A stretch of DNA of 48,012 bases from Methanothrix sp. GTDB taxonomy: Archaea > Halobacteriota > Methanosarcinia > Methanotrichales > Methanotrichaceae. The DNA is taken from positions 1 to 48,012 of the forward strand of contig JAGPMN010000008.1 of NCBI GenBank assembly GCA_018052825.1. The letters run 5' to 3'. The notes beneath the pieces were generated by a model. It saw only the letters and a program-made list of their open reading frames with translations, did no database searches and was not told where the DNA came from. The position numbers were made by a program, and so were the translations under genes. Positions 1 to 7,894 of the stretch are shown piece by piece (within the stretch, counting starts at the first letter, position 1; the number at the start of each line of letters is the position of its first letter).

Positions 1-72
1 GGATGTATTATGATAAATATAAACGAAGAGTGGATCACGGGTAAAAAGTATTTAACGATGGACGAGGAGTAA
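1..72 (+). CDS. possible C-terminal end of a protein entering from the left
   Basis: Reading frame 1 is open from the first base and stops at the TAA at 70-72, giving about 23 residues ending in ITGKKYLTMDEE. No start is visible, so if it is real it is the tail of a gene outside the window. The segment is too short to assign. It could belong to the same decayed surface-protein locus as the fragment at 152-327, which lies in another frame. It could equally be chance. Confidence 0.2.
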   Translation, partial: GCIMININEEWITGKKYLTMDEE

Positions 73-151
73 TGATATTAGGATACAGGGCCGCTATGAA
101 ATTACAGCAAATTCGGCACACTGCCAACCGCCTCTCAAGTCGGAGTAATAA

Positions 152-327
152 GTGAAGTTGCATCATGATACCAAAATAGATATCATGAGGTTACCCACAG
201 AAAATAGCGAAGAGCCAAATAGTATGCCTGAAACAGAGAGTGCAAAACCGACAGCAGGCTTTGATTTGCTCTTTGCAGCTATTGGACTCTCTCTAGCATA
301 TTGCTTCTGTCTTAGAAGGAGCGACTG
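152..327 (+). pseudogene. C-terminal fragment of a PGF-CTERM-like surface protein
   Basis: This frame is open for 58 codons after a TAA at 149-151. Its end has the layout of an archaeosortase-processed anchor: an acidic and polar stretch, then KPTAGF, a hydrophobic helix (LLFAAIGLSLAYCFCL) and a basic tail RRSD. In PGF-CTERM proteins the tripeptide is normally PGF; here it is AGF. No signal peptide or ectodomain is present, and the upstream sequence is stop-rich in this frame. It therefore looks like the remnant of a deleted surface glycoprotein. A short genuine protein starting at the GTG at 152 or the ATG at 185 cannot be excluded. Confidence 0.5.
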
Positions 328-342
328 AGAAGATCGAAGGCT

Positions 343-361
343 GATGCCTGGGCCTGGCATC
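343..361. terminator. hairpin between convergent ends
   Basis: GATGCC at 343-348 pairs with GGCATC at 356-361 around a 7-nt loop, and a run of five T follows at 373-377. It lies between the end of the anchor fragment on the plus strand and the end of the rhodanese-like gene on the minus strand, so it could end transcription from either side. Archaeal termination relies mainly on U-tracts, so the hairpin may be incidental. Confidence 0.35.
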
Positions 362-398
362 GGCCAAAAACATATTTTTGCAGATTAAATTTTTTCAT

Positions 399-1412
399 TT
401 ATCCCACCCACCTGTATATCCTCGCGTCGTACCCCATCACCCTTAGCGCAAACCACACCACGGACGCCTCGCGGATGTCATCCGAGTAGACCACCACCGG
501 CCTGCCCTTCTCCAGCCTGGCGAATGTTGCATTCAGCTCCTCTCCTCTCCTGAGCCTGCCATCCGCCAGGACGCCTTCGGAGCTGATCCAGGTGGCATTG
601 TCGATCCTCGTCTCACCCCACTCCAGGAAGTCTCTCGCATCCACAGGCTGCGCCCGGCCGGAGATGACATAATCGTAATCTGCCAATAGCTCAATCTTCG
701 GGCTGGCATTGTAGACCGCCGTCCGGGCAAAAGAGGCCTCGAGGCTCTCCAGAGGCAGGCTGGCCCCTATCCAGTTGTCCAGGCCTCCGTCCAGGGCCCT
801 CGCCTGTTCGTGGCCCAGATATTTGAGAGCCCAGAGCACAGCCGTCGCCTCTCCTGAAGCAAATGTATCGCTATATATCATCAGATCATCTTTCTCTGAT
901 ATCCCGGCGCTGCCCAGAAGCGATGCCAGCTCCGGGATGGAGCGCAGAGATCCGTTCTCATAAAAGAAGGCCCTGTAGGGAATACCGACTGCCCCGCGCA
1001 GGTGCGCCTGGCCGGCTGAGCGGCTGTCAGAGACATCAATAGCCACCTCATCCTCAGAGAGCGCATCCAGGGCCTTGAGGATCCGGGCAGCGGCCGCAGG
1101 GAACTGGTCCGCCCGGCTTCCAGGAGCCACGTATACTCCTGCAACTTTTTTGGTGGTGGTCACGGCAGCTCTGGCGCTGGATGCGCTCGATGAGGCTGTA
1201 GCATTGACAGTGGTATTGCCTGCACTGAAGCTCGAAGAGGCCGGCTGGCCCGATGTGACCCCTACTATGGGGACATCCGAGTCTATGAAGGCCTGAGCCG
1301 TCTGGGTCCATGTCTCACCGCCCGAGCCACAGCCGCTTATGGAGCAGGCGGACTGAGTTGCCGGCGTCAAGACAAGCAGCATCACCGACAAGGAGAATAA
1401 TACCGTCTTCAT
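399..1412 (-). CDS. exported tandem rhodanese-like protein, active-site cysteines missing
   Basis: A 337-residue protein with a clear signal peptide (residues 1 to about 21, MKTVLFSLSVMLLVL core), then a short Cys pair, a Ser/Thr/Ala-rich linker (about 55-95) and two rhodanese-like modules (about 105-220 and 235-337). The first has the family pattern around DVSDSRSAGQAHLRGAVGIPY and LDGGLDNW. Active rhodaneses carry a catalytic cysteine in the loop after the central strand. Here the loops read IYSDTFASGEA (about 179-189) and VYSDDIREAS (about 308-317), with serine in the cysteine position of both. Sulfurtransferase activity is therefore unlikely, and a binding or regulatory role outside the membrane is inferred. 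It starts at an ATG preceded by GGAGAG. Confidence 0.75.
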   Translation of the reverse strand: MKTVLFSLSVMLLVLTPATQSACSISGCGSGGETWTQTAQAFIDSDVPIVGVTSGQPASSSFSAGNTTVNATASSSASSARAAVTTTKKVAGVYVAPGSRADQFPAAAARILKALDALSEDEVAIDVSDSRSAGQAHLRGAVGIPYRAFFYENGSLRSIPELASLLGSAGISEKDDLMIYSDTFASGEATAVLWALKYLGHEQARALDGGLDNWIGASLPLESLEASFARTAVYNASPKIELLADYDYVISGRAQPVDARDFLEWGETRIDNATWISSEGVLADGRLRRGEELNATFARLEKGRPVVVYSDDIREASVVWFALRVMGYDARIYRWVG

Positions 1413-1451
1413 CAGGACACTCTCCCGCCGCGATCTTATTTGAGATTATGC

Positions 1452-2660
1452 TTAGAAAAGAGCGCTTTTAAGGCTCCAGAGCATTCTGGGATTGAGCTTG
1501 AACAGAGCCTTTAAAAGGTCCTTATTCTCCAGGCAGGAGATATTCTTTTCCTGAAACGACCCGGCCAGCCTGTTGAAGTCATCGTCGGATAGTCTGATGA
1601 AGAACTCCTTTGCCCTGTAGGCCATCTCAATCTCCCTGCCGATGCTGGCCTTCCAGCGGCGGTCGTACTCGGCTAGTGCCTCCCGGCTGGCATCCCCCCG
1701 TGAGACTGCCCCGGCTGCCACCTCTCCGGCCATGGCACCCGCCAGCACGGCATTGACGATGCCCCCACCGCTGAGGGGATCGGACTGATGAGCGGCGTCG
1801 CCGGCCAGCATCACCCCGTCAGACACGGCCGTCTTCATGGGGCGAGATGCGGGAATGCCTCCCGTCACCATCTGCAGTATGCTGGCTCCTGGCATTGTCC
1901 CGGCCAGAAACGATTTGAGCAGATGCAAAGGCTTTCCGGATGAGGATTGGGAGCCCTGAACTGCAATTCCCACATTGGCCAGGTGTCCGCCTTTGGGAAA
2001 GATCCAGACGTAACCGCCTGGAGACATCTCATTTCCGAAGAAGAAATGACAGTAGTCCTGATAGTTCTGATCTATGCTCCTATCAAGAACAAGGAACTGG
2101 GCGCAGCTCATGGTGTCCTCAGGCAGAAGGCCTCTGTCGATCCCAGCCCAGCCGGCCACCTTTGACTCCACTCCATCAGCGCCTATGACAAGAGAGGCCT
2201 CTATCTGCACTGGCTCGCCCTCATGCAGAGCCGAAACCGTGGTTGATGAGCCATCTCTCTTCAATCCCGTGGCAGCGGTCTTGACCAGCACCCTTGCTCC
2301 GGCACGGGCAGCTTCTATGGCCAGACCCCGATCGAAGAGCTTCCTCTCCAGGACATATCCTGTGCACCCTTGCTGCTCGCCTATGATCAAGCTCGATCCG
2401 CCCGGAGCATAGAGTTTGGCGCCTTTGACTTTGGTGGATATCCACTCCGGCCTCAATCGGATGATCTCTGCATGCTCGGATCTGATGCTCACTCCCTCGG
2501 CACAGCGCACAGGCTCGCCGATCTCCTGCCTCTTCTCCAAAAGCACAACATCCAGGCCAGCCTCCGCCGCCATCCTGGCAGCCATAGAGCCAGCCGGGCC
2601 TGCTCCTACAACCACGACGTCGCAATTCATCTTTAAGGATGTTTTTGTTATCTTGCGCAT
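1452..2660 (-). CDS. geranylgeranyl reductase family FAD-dependent oxidoreductase
   Basis: A 402-residue flavoprotein. The N-terminus has the Rossmann FAD motif VVVVGAGPAGSMAA (about 15-28), followed by the family's EKRQEIGEPVRCAEG segment. A second FAD-binding motif, GVMLAGDAAHQSDPLSGGGI, lies near residue 290. This pattern is typical of archaeal digeranylgeranylglycerophospholipid reductases and relatives, which saturate the isoprenoid chains of membrane lipids or quinone-like carriers. Several paralogues usually occur per genome, so the substrate is not certain. The ATG at 2660 lies 3 nt after the stop of the transglutaminase-like gene, suggesting co-transcription. An internal ATG at 2630 would start the protein just before the FAD motif. 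Confidence 0.85.
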   Translation of the reverse strand: MRKITKTSLKMNCDVVVVGAGPAGSMAARMAAEAGLDVVLLEKRQEIGEPVRCAEGVSIRSEHAEIIRLRPEWISTKVKGAKLYAPGGSSLIIGEQQGCTGYVLERKLFDRGLAIEAARAGARVLVKTAATGLKRDGSSTTVSALHEGEPVQIEASLVIGADGVESKVAGWAGIDRGLLPEDTMSCAQFLVLDRSIDQNYQDYCHFFFGNEMSPGGYVWIFPKGGHLANVGIAVQGSQSSSGKPLHLLKSFLAGTMPGASILQMVTGGIPASRPMKTAVSDGVMLAGDAAHQSDPLSGGGIVNAVLAGAMAGEVAAGAVSRGDASREALAEYDRRWKASIGREIEMAYRAKEFFIRLSDDDFNRLAGSFQEKNISCLENKDLLKALFKLNPRMLWSLKSALF

Positions 2661-2663
2661 TAT

Positions 2664-3365
2664 TTAGTTCTTTCCGCATTGTTTGGACACGGCATCCTCC
2701 CAGGTGCGGCCTCTCTTCTTGAGATAGTCGGCCATATGCGACCCAGCGCCACCCAGGGACCACAGGTGCGAGCCGTTCAGGCAGAACATGGGCAGGTATT
2801 GGTACTGTCTGCCAGCGACTATAAAAGGATCTGCCGGAGTCAGATCCTCCGGCACTGCATCCAGGGTGGCCTCCATAAGACACCATATCCCGGCTTCGTT
2901 CTGGTAGACTGCCCAGGCATGGCCGAACTCCCCATCAGGAGTTCTCATGCTTCCCAAAACCACGCGCACACAGTGCTCGGATATGCCGCTGGCCAAAAGC
3001 AGCGTGGCCAGCAGGAAGGATGTATCCTCGCAGTCTCCCTTGCGCAGTGTCAATGTCTCCTCAGGAAATAGCCACAGGTCATCAACGCCGAAGGTGCTCT
3101 TGTCTGTTATGTAACGGATTGACCCAGCCACATACTCCCAGATCCTCCGGGCCCGCAGGTCGAAAGTGCCTGCCGTCCGGGCAGAGGGCAGGTCGATCTC
3201 CTGCAAAGCCCTGAGAATCACCTCGCTCTTTACAGAGCCGAGCCAGGCTCGAATGTCTGTGGGAATGAAGAGGCCTGTGCTGCCGACGACCACCCTCTTG
3301 TCCCATATGATCGTATCCCTGACGATTGCATCGCCAGCCCAGTTGAAGGTAGTAGCCACTCCCAA
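2664..3365 (-). CDS. transglutaminase-like cysteine protease-fold protein
   Basis: A 233-residue protein whose middle carries a transglutaminase-like domain: GDCEDTSFLLATLL with the likely nucleophile Cys112, GHAWAVY with His149, and an acidic residue in LMEATLDA (Glu165 or Asp169) completing a triad. No signal peptide is visible, so it is probably cytosolic. The substrate is unknown; members of this superfamily include peptidases and amidases. The annotated start is a TTG at 3365. A GTG at 3359 has better spacing to a GGTGA element. A TATA-like element on the minus strand near 3396-3406 would place the transcript start close to either codon. Confidence 0.75.
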   Translation of the reverse strand: MGVATTFNWAGDAIVRDTIIWDKRVVVGSTGLFIPTDIRAWLGSVKSEVILRALQEIDLPSARTAGTFDLRARRIWEYVAGSIRYITDKSTFGVDDLWLFPEETLTLRKGDCEDTSFLLATLLLASGISEHCVRVVLGSMRTPDGEFGHAWAVYQNEAGIWCLMEATLDAVPEDLTPADPFIVAGRQYQYLPMFCLNGSHLWSLGGAGSHMADYLKKRGRTWEDAVSKQCGKN

Positions 3366-3395
3366 TCACCAATAAATCATAATAATTTTAGCTAG

Positions 3396-3406
3396 TTATA
3401 TTTAAG
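3396..3406 (-). promoter_or_regulatory. TATA box of the transglutaminase-like gene
   Basis: On the minus strand this reads TCTTAAATATAACT, a good archaeal TATA element. It is centred about 26 nt before 3375, so the mRNA would have a leader of only about 10-15 nt before the TTG at 3365 or the GTG at 3359. Confidence 0.5.
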
Positions 3407-3499
3407 ATTTTGGACACTTCCTGATGAATATCCAGATCGTATCCTTGCTGCATATATCAATGATCCTCTAAACTCAAGAGATTGATTCCAGATGATTAT

Positions 3500-3509
3500 C
3501 CTTAAATAG
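3500..3509 (+). promoter_or_regulatory. TATA box of cooS
   Basis: CCTTAAATAG precedes cooS. Transcription would start near 3528, leaving a leader of about 35 nt that contains the ribosome site AGAGGT (3552-3557) seven bases before the ATG at 3564. Confidence 0.5.
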
Positions 3510-3563
3510 TTCCAATCTGTACTGCCTTTGATTAAAATTAGAGATTATTATAGAGGTAATCGC

Positions 3564-5411
3564 ATGGTTCGAAACGTCAATGAGAGGTCTATCGACCCTG
3601 CCAGCCGGGAGATGCTCGATCTCTGCCGCAATGCCGGCCTGGAGACCGCCTGGGATCGCTTTGACAGGCAGCAGCCTCAATGCGGCTTTGGAGAGCTTGG
3701 GCTCTGCTGCAGAAACTGCAACATGGGTCCCTGTCGCATCGATCCATTCGGAGAGGGAGCCGTCAAGGGCATATGCGGGGCGACCGCAGATATAATCGTA
3801 GCCCGAAATCTTCTGCGCATGATAGCATCCGGCGCTGCCGCCCACTCAGATCACGGCAGAGACGTCGCTCAGACCTTCAAGCTCATGTCTGAGGGCAAAG
3901 CCCCCAGCTACCAGGTAAAGGACAAAGCCAAGCTGGAGGGGCTCATGAAGGAGCTGGGCGTGGACAGCCAGATTGCCCTGGCCGATGCCGTCCTGGCGGA
4001 GTTCGGAAGGCAGGATGGCCCCATCCAGTTCACCCGCCGCGCCCCTGCCAAAAGGGTAGAACTGTGGAAAAGATTGGGCATAGATCCCCGCGGCATCGAC
4101 AGGGAGATAGTGGAGAGCTTGCATAGAACTCATATCGGCGTGGACAATGACTATGTGCATCTCATATTGCAGGGACTGCGCGCCAGCCTCGCTGACGGCT
4201 GGGGCGGGTCCATGATCGCCACTGAGCTGCAGGATGTCATGTTCGGCACTCCGGCTCCCACATTCTCTGAAGCCAATCTGGGAGTTCTGGAGCCAAATCA
4301 GGTCAACATCATAGTGCACGGACATGAGCCCCTTCTCTCGGAGATGGTGGTGGCGGCAGCATCAGATCCGGATATGGTGGATCTGGCCAAAAAGCAGGGG
4401 GCTGCCGGCATCAACGTCGCAGGAATGTGCTGCACCGGAAACGAGGTGCTAATGCGCCATGGAGTTCCTGTGGCAGGCAACTTTTTGCAGCAGGAGCTGG
4501 CTGTGGCCACCGGCGCTGTGGAGGCAATGGTAGTCGACATCCAGTGCATCATGCCCGCCCTTGGAGCTCTCTCCGGCTGCTTCCATACCAAGTTCATATC
4601 CACATCTCCCAAGGCAAAGTTCCCGGGAGCCACACACATGGAGTTTCACGAAGAGACAGCAATGCAGACCGCCAGGGAGATAGTGGCCGCGGCCGTCATG
4701 AACTACCGGAACAGAGATTCCTCAAGGGTTCATATACCAAGCAGTAAGACCAGGTGCATGGTGGGCTTCTCTGTGGAGGCCATACTCTCCGCCCTGGGAG
4801 GCAGCCTCGATCCCCTCTTGGAGGCCATCAAGAAGGGGGCCGTGCGGGGCATCGGCGCTGTGGTCGGCTGTAACAATCCCAAGGTGCAGCAGGACTACGG
4901 TCACATCAACCTGGTCAAAGAGCTGATCAAAAACAATGTGCTGGTGGTCAGCACCGGCTGCAATGCCCAGGCCTGCGCCAAGGCCGGACTGCTGCTTCCT
5001 GAGGCTGCGGAGATGGCTGGAGATGGCTTGAAGGGCGTATGCAGGTCCCTGGGGATTCCGCCAGTTCTGCACCTGGGCTCCTGCGTGGACATCTCCCGCA
5101 TCCTCGTCGCTGCTGCAGCCATAGCCAATGCCCTTGGAGTGGACATAAGCGATCTGCCCGCTGCCGGAGCAGCTCCAGAGTGGATGAGCGAGAAAGCAGT
5201 CTCCATTGGAGCCTATGTTGTGGCCTCCGGGGTGTTTACTGTGCTAGGAACTGTGCCGCCTGTGCTGGGAAGCTCAGCCGTAGCCTCCCTTCTCACAAGC
5301 GGAGCAGAAGAGGTAGTAGGAGCGGCCTTTGCAGTGGAGCCGGATCCGTTCAAGGCCGCAGCCCTCATGATAGATCACATCGACAGCCAGAGGAGTAGGC
5401 TTGGGCTGTAG
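3564..5411 (+). CDS. cooS: anaerobic carbon monoxide dehydrogenase, catalytic subunit
   Basis: A 615-residue CooS-type nickel-iron CO dehydrogenase that interconverts CO and CO2 and passes electrons to a ferredoxin. The N-terminus contains the Cys set for the D- and B-clusters (CGFGELGLCCRNCNMGPC and GICGATAD). The likely C-cluster ligands are all present: HGHEPLLSE, AGMCCTGNEV, VDIQCIMPA, VVGCNNPK, STGCNAQAC and HLGSCVD. The protein should therefore be catalytically competent. An upstream TTG at 3528 would add 12 residues, but the ATG at 3564 has a proper ribosome site and matches the usual family N-terminus. It is followed by cooF. No cooC-type nickel insertase, Ech-type hydrogenase or CdhA-type complex gene is adjacent. 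Confidence 0.96.
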   Translation: MVRNVNERSIDPASREMLDLCRNAGLETAWDRFDRQQPQCGFGELGLCCRNCNMGPCRIDPFGEGAVKGICGATADIIVARNLLRMIASGAAAHSDHGRDVAQTFKLMSEGKAPSYQVKDKAKLEGLMKELGVDSQIALADAVLAEFGRQDGPIQFTRRAPAKRVELWKRLGIDPRGIDREIVESLHRTHIGVDNDYVHLILQGLRASLADGWGGSMIATELQDVMFGTPAPTFSEANLGVLEPNQVNIIVHGHEPLLSEMVVAAASDPDMVDLAKKQGAAGINVAGMCCTGNEVLMRHGVPVAGNFLQQELAVATGAVEAMVVDIQCIMPALGALSGCFHTKFISTSPKAKFPGATHMEFHEETAMQTAREIVAAAVMNYRNRDSSRVHIPSSKTRCMVGFSVEAILSALGGSLDPLLEAIKKGAVRGIGAVVGCNNPKVQQDYGHINLVKELIKNNVLVVSTGCNAQACAKAGLLLPEAAEMAGDGLKGVCRSLGIPPVLHLGSCVDISRILVAAAAIANALGVDISDLPAAGAAPEWMSEKAVSIGAYVVASGVFTVLGTVPPVLGSSAVASLLTSGAEEVVGAAFAVEPDPFKAAALMIDHIDSQRSRLGL

Positions 5412-5428
5412 AGCAGCATTGTGGATTC

Positions 5429-5435
5429 AGGAGGA
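5429..5435 (+). promoter_or_regulatory. strong ribosome binding site of cooF
   Basis: AGGAGGA lies 8 nt before the cooF ATG and fixes that start. Confidence 0.7.
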
Positions 5436-5443
5436 AGAAAACC

Positions 5444-5953
5444 ATGAAGGAGGTATTCGTGCGTCTGGACCGCTGTCAGGGGTGCAAGTCATGCGAGATG
5501 GCCTGTGCCGTAGAGCATTCGGCCAGCAAAAGCCTTTTTGCAGCGGTTTCGGAGAAGCCGACGCCCGTACGCCGGGTTTATGTGGAGATGGCTGATGGAG
5601 TGAAGGTGCCTCTCGTCTGCCGGCACTGCGAAGATGCTCCATGCGTTGCAGTCTGCCGCACCGGCGCCATGACCCAGGATGCGTCTACCGGCATTGTGGA
5701 AAGGAGCGAAGAAAACTGCGTCGGCTGCTGGATGTGCGCCATGGTCTGCCCCTACGGAGTCATAGGCCGGCACACCGAAGTGCGCAAGGCTGTCAAATGC
5801 GACAGGTGCAAGAGCCTGTCGATCCCCGCATGCGTTGCCGCCTGCCCGACAGGAGCACTGGTCTTTGCTACGCAAAGAGAGTATGTGGAGATGATGAGAA
5901 AGGAGGCCGCTGCCCGCATAGCACGGGAGGCAAAAGCCATGGCCAGGGCCTGA
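5444..5953 (+). CDS. cooF: CooF-like four-cluster ferredoxin
   Basis: A 169-residue polyferredoxin of the CooF/HycB/DmsB type. Cysteine groups at about 11-21 (CxxCxxCxxxC), 59-71, 92-102 and 119-134 can hold four [4Fe-4S] clusters. It lies 32 nt behind cooS, so it is the obvious electron acceptor of CO dehydrogenase. The residues after about 150 form a charged helical tail (REYVEMMRKEAAARIAREAKAMARA). The onward partner is not encoded here. It is a soluble protein with no membrane segment. Confidence 0.92.
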   Translation: MKEVFVRLDRCQGCKSCEMACAVEHSASKSLFAAVSEKPTPVRRVYVEMADGVKVPLVCRHCEDAPCVAVCRTGAMTQDASTGIVERSEENCVGCWMCAMVCPYGVIGRHTEVRKAVKCDRCKSLSIPACVAACPTGALVFATQREYVEMMRKEAAARIAREAKAMARA

Positions 5954-5966
5954 GCTGCTAAGCAGC
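5954..5966. terminator. small hairpin between cooF and the convergent ATPase gene
   Basis: GCTGC pairs with GCAGC around TAA directly after the cooF stop. The stem is only 5 bp and no T-run follows on the plus strand, so the case as a terminator is weak. Confidence 0.25.
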
Positions 5967-5972
5967 GCTCAT

Positions 5973-7343
5973 TCAGACTATGGGCGTCAGGCTGATCCTG
6001 TTCCTGTCCTCCAGAAGCATATTGTAGGGCTCAGTTCTGGGGATGATGCCGTACAGGCACAGCCCGCCGTTCAGCTCATTTACCAGAAGATATGTGTCTG
6101 CGGTGTGCACTGCCATATTCATGCTCTCCTGGCCGCTCTTTACAACGAGGACATTGATGTCGTTGCTCTCCTTCCAGTTGCGGATCATGATATTGATCAA
6201 ATTGAGCACTGCCTTGTAGCCGAAGGCAAACTCAATGGCATCAAGGCCTATGATGTTCAATATGGGCCGGCCCGTCCTGCTCCGCAGTGCGTTCCACTTC
6301 TCCTCCAGCTCCGCCCCCCAGGCAGCCGGGTCATCGCCTTCCGGCTGGGAGACTATGACGTTGGTGGGCACGAATATGTCCATCGAGCTGAGCTGATAGC
6401 CGATGCTGGGCAGTATGAAGACGCCCCGGCCGTTCTTGAGGGCGTTGGATGCTAAAGCCGTCAGTATCTGGTAGTACCTCTTGCCCACGCCGTGGTCTAT
6501 CTCAAGGACATTGCAGGAGCCGTACCTCAGCCCGCCGGTCACAATATCCAGGTCGGGAATGCCTGTGGATATGCGATCCTCTTTGGGATCTGGGACCCTC
6601 ACGCCATCGCTCGCGATCCTGGCATCGCTATGCTCCCTGTAGGGCTCAAAGAACCTGAAGCGGCCATTGTGAAGCGTCACAGTGTAGTTCTTCCTGCCAA
6701 TCTCCACACCCCGCAGCTTGTCGAGCCTTATCTGTCGCACGTAGCGGGTCCTCATGCTCCCCGCGGCATACCCGGGCAGGCTGAACTGCTCCATTGTCAC
6801 AACGCCGTCCACGATGTAATCAAGGGGCATGACGCTCTCGAACTCGGAGACGAATATAAGATGGGTGTCCAGGTCGCGGGCAAACTCGCAGATATTCTGC
6901 TCGAAGCTGGACCTGACATTGCCTATGAGATGGGATGTGTAATTGAGTACCGCATCCCAGCTATCGATGATGATCATGGGATTGTCCATCTCCTCCGCCT
7001 CATCGAAGAAGACCTTGAAGAAGTCTAAAACGGCATAGTAGTTGGAAAGGTCCTTTCCCATTCCCTTCAGGCTCTCTAGAAGCTTTTCCTGAGTGGCATT
7101 GACCACATTTTTGGGGGGCACGACCTCCTGCACCCAGGGATTGGTGGCATAGAGCCTTCGGGGGTCGATGCGGGTGGATATGTACATTCCGTTCCCCTCT
7201 TCGCAGAGGCTGTTCATTATCTCCAGGGCCAGGGTTGTCTTGCCGGTTCCGGGCAGGCCCTTGATGAGAAGTGTCTGGCCGCTTTCCATCTGAAAGAAAT
7301 CTCTGATCTCCCTTGGTACGGACATTTGCGAGGCGCTCGGCAT
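5973..7343 (-). CDS. two-domain KaiC/RAD55-like ATPase (GvpD-like)
   Basis: A 456-residue protein with a RecA-fold ATPase domain at the N-terminus: Walker A GLPGTGKT at about 29-36 and a Walker B-like MIIIDSWD near 124-131. A second related half begins near residue 250 (STGIPDLDIVTGGLRYGSCNVLEIDHGVGKRYYQ). In that half the P-loop lacks the usual GKT/S, so it probably does not hydrolyse ATP. The layout resembles archaeal GvpD-type regulators and other KaiC relatives. No gas vesicle genes are nearby, so the GvpD role should not be assumed. It sits 36 nt downstream of an HTH gene on the same strand, and a signalling or regulatory pair is likely. The ribosome site AGGGGA precedes the ATG. Confidence 0.75.
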   Translation of the reverse strand: MPSASQMSVPREIRDFFQMESGQTLLIKGLPGTGKTTLALEIMNSLCEEGNGMYISTRIDPRRLYATNPWVQEVVPPKNVVNATQEKLLESLKGMGKDLSNYYAVLDFFKVFFDEAEEMDNPMIIIDSWDAVLNYTSHLIGNVRSSFEQNICEFARDLDTHLIFVSEFESVMPLDYIVDGVVTMEQFSLPGYAAGSMRTRYVRQIRLDKLRGVEIGRKNYTVTLHNGRFRFFEPYREHSDARIASDGVRVPDPKEDRISTGIPDLDIVTGGLRYGSCNVLEIDHGVGKRYYQILTALASNALKNGRGVFILPSIGYQLSSMDIFVPTNVIVSQPEGDDPAAWGAELEEKWNALRSRTGRPILNIIGLDAIEFAFGYKAVLNLINIMIRNWKESNDINVLVVKSGQESMNMAVHTADTYLLVNELNGGLCLYGIIPRTEPYNMLLEDRNRISLTPIV

Positions 7344-7379
7344 ATATTTATTCCCCTATACGAACCATCCGTCTGCCGA

Positions 7380-7757
7380 TCAGCACGGATCTGCTAAATT
7401 GCACATGCATTTGTTGGCGCGCTTCAAGAGAGCACATATCTGATCCGGGTCCATCCTGAATGAAAAGTAAACTGTCTTTTCGTCGCCATTGCTGAAGTCC
7501 ACATCAACCATGGGAAGCGCCTCCACATTCAATTGAGCAGTTGTCTCTGGTTCGCGCACTGGGCTTGCTCTCTTATTTCTCCACAGCTTGGAAGGGCCCA
7601 CCTCCACAAACTCGACGAGCCCCTCTGAGCTGAGCACTGAGAGATACTTGATAACAGTGGTCTTGCTCACGCCCGCCTTCTTGGCCACGTCCACTGTGGT
7701 CAGGCCCACATCTGACTCTCCAATCACTTCCAGGATCTTCTCTTTATATGAGGCCAT
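7380..7757 (-). CDS. winged-helix transcriptional regulator with Cys-containing C-terminus
   Basis: A 125-residue protein. Residues 1-60 form a winged helix-turn-helix (TTVDVAKKAGVSKTTVIKYLSVLSSEGLVEFVEVG). Residues 85-125 form a small separate domain ending KCMCNLADPC, whose three cysteines could bind a metal or sense redox state (inference). It precedes the KaiC-like ATPase in a likely operon and is divergent from the mtrA-like gene, which makes it a candidate regulator of both. A 20-bp element at 7783-7802 upstream of it recurs at 17832-17851. Confidence 0.75.
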   Translation of the reverse strand: MASYKEKILEVIGESDVGLTTVDVAKKAGVSKTTVIKYLSVLSSEGLVEFVEVGPSKLWRNKRASPVREPETTAQLNVEALPMVDVDFSNGDEKTVYFSFRMDPDQICALLKRANKCMCNLADPC

Positions 7758-7782
7758 TCTTGTGCCACCATCTAATTACTCC

Positions 7783-7802
7783 AATGCCATCCTCATATTT
7801 CA
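7783..7802 (-). repeat. copy 1 of a 20-bp upstream element
   Basis: On the minus strand this reads TGAAATATGAGGATGGCATT, ending 25 nt before the ATG of the HTH gene. An identical 20-mer lies at 17832-17851, just upstream of the DUF63 gene. The AAATATG core could act as a TATA/BRE region. Confidence 0.6.
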
Positions 7803-7861
7803 ATATTTCATAAAAAAAGATTAAATGCCAGCCGACCCATCATCATGACAGCCAGAATATC

Positions 7862-7872
7862 AGGTTATTTAG
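7862..7872 (+). promoter_or_regulatory. probable TATA box of the mtrA-like gene
   Basis: AGGTTATTTAG is centred about 28 nt before the ATG at 7895, so the transcript would begin almost at the start codon. A GAGAGG run lies between the two. Confidence 0.4.
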
Positions 7873-7894
7873 AGCTGAGAGGCAGAAGGCCGAT

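Noticed and set aside
163..360. 65-codon minus-strand frame with a hydrophobic C-terminus
   Set aside because: It is the mirror of the anchor helix encoded on the plus strand at 152-327, which has the better protein signature.
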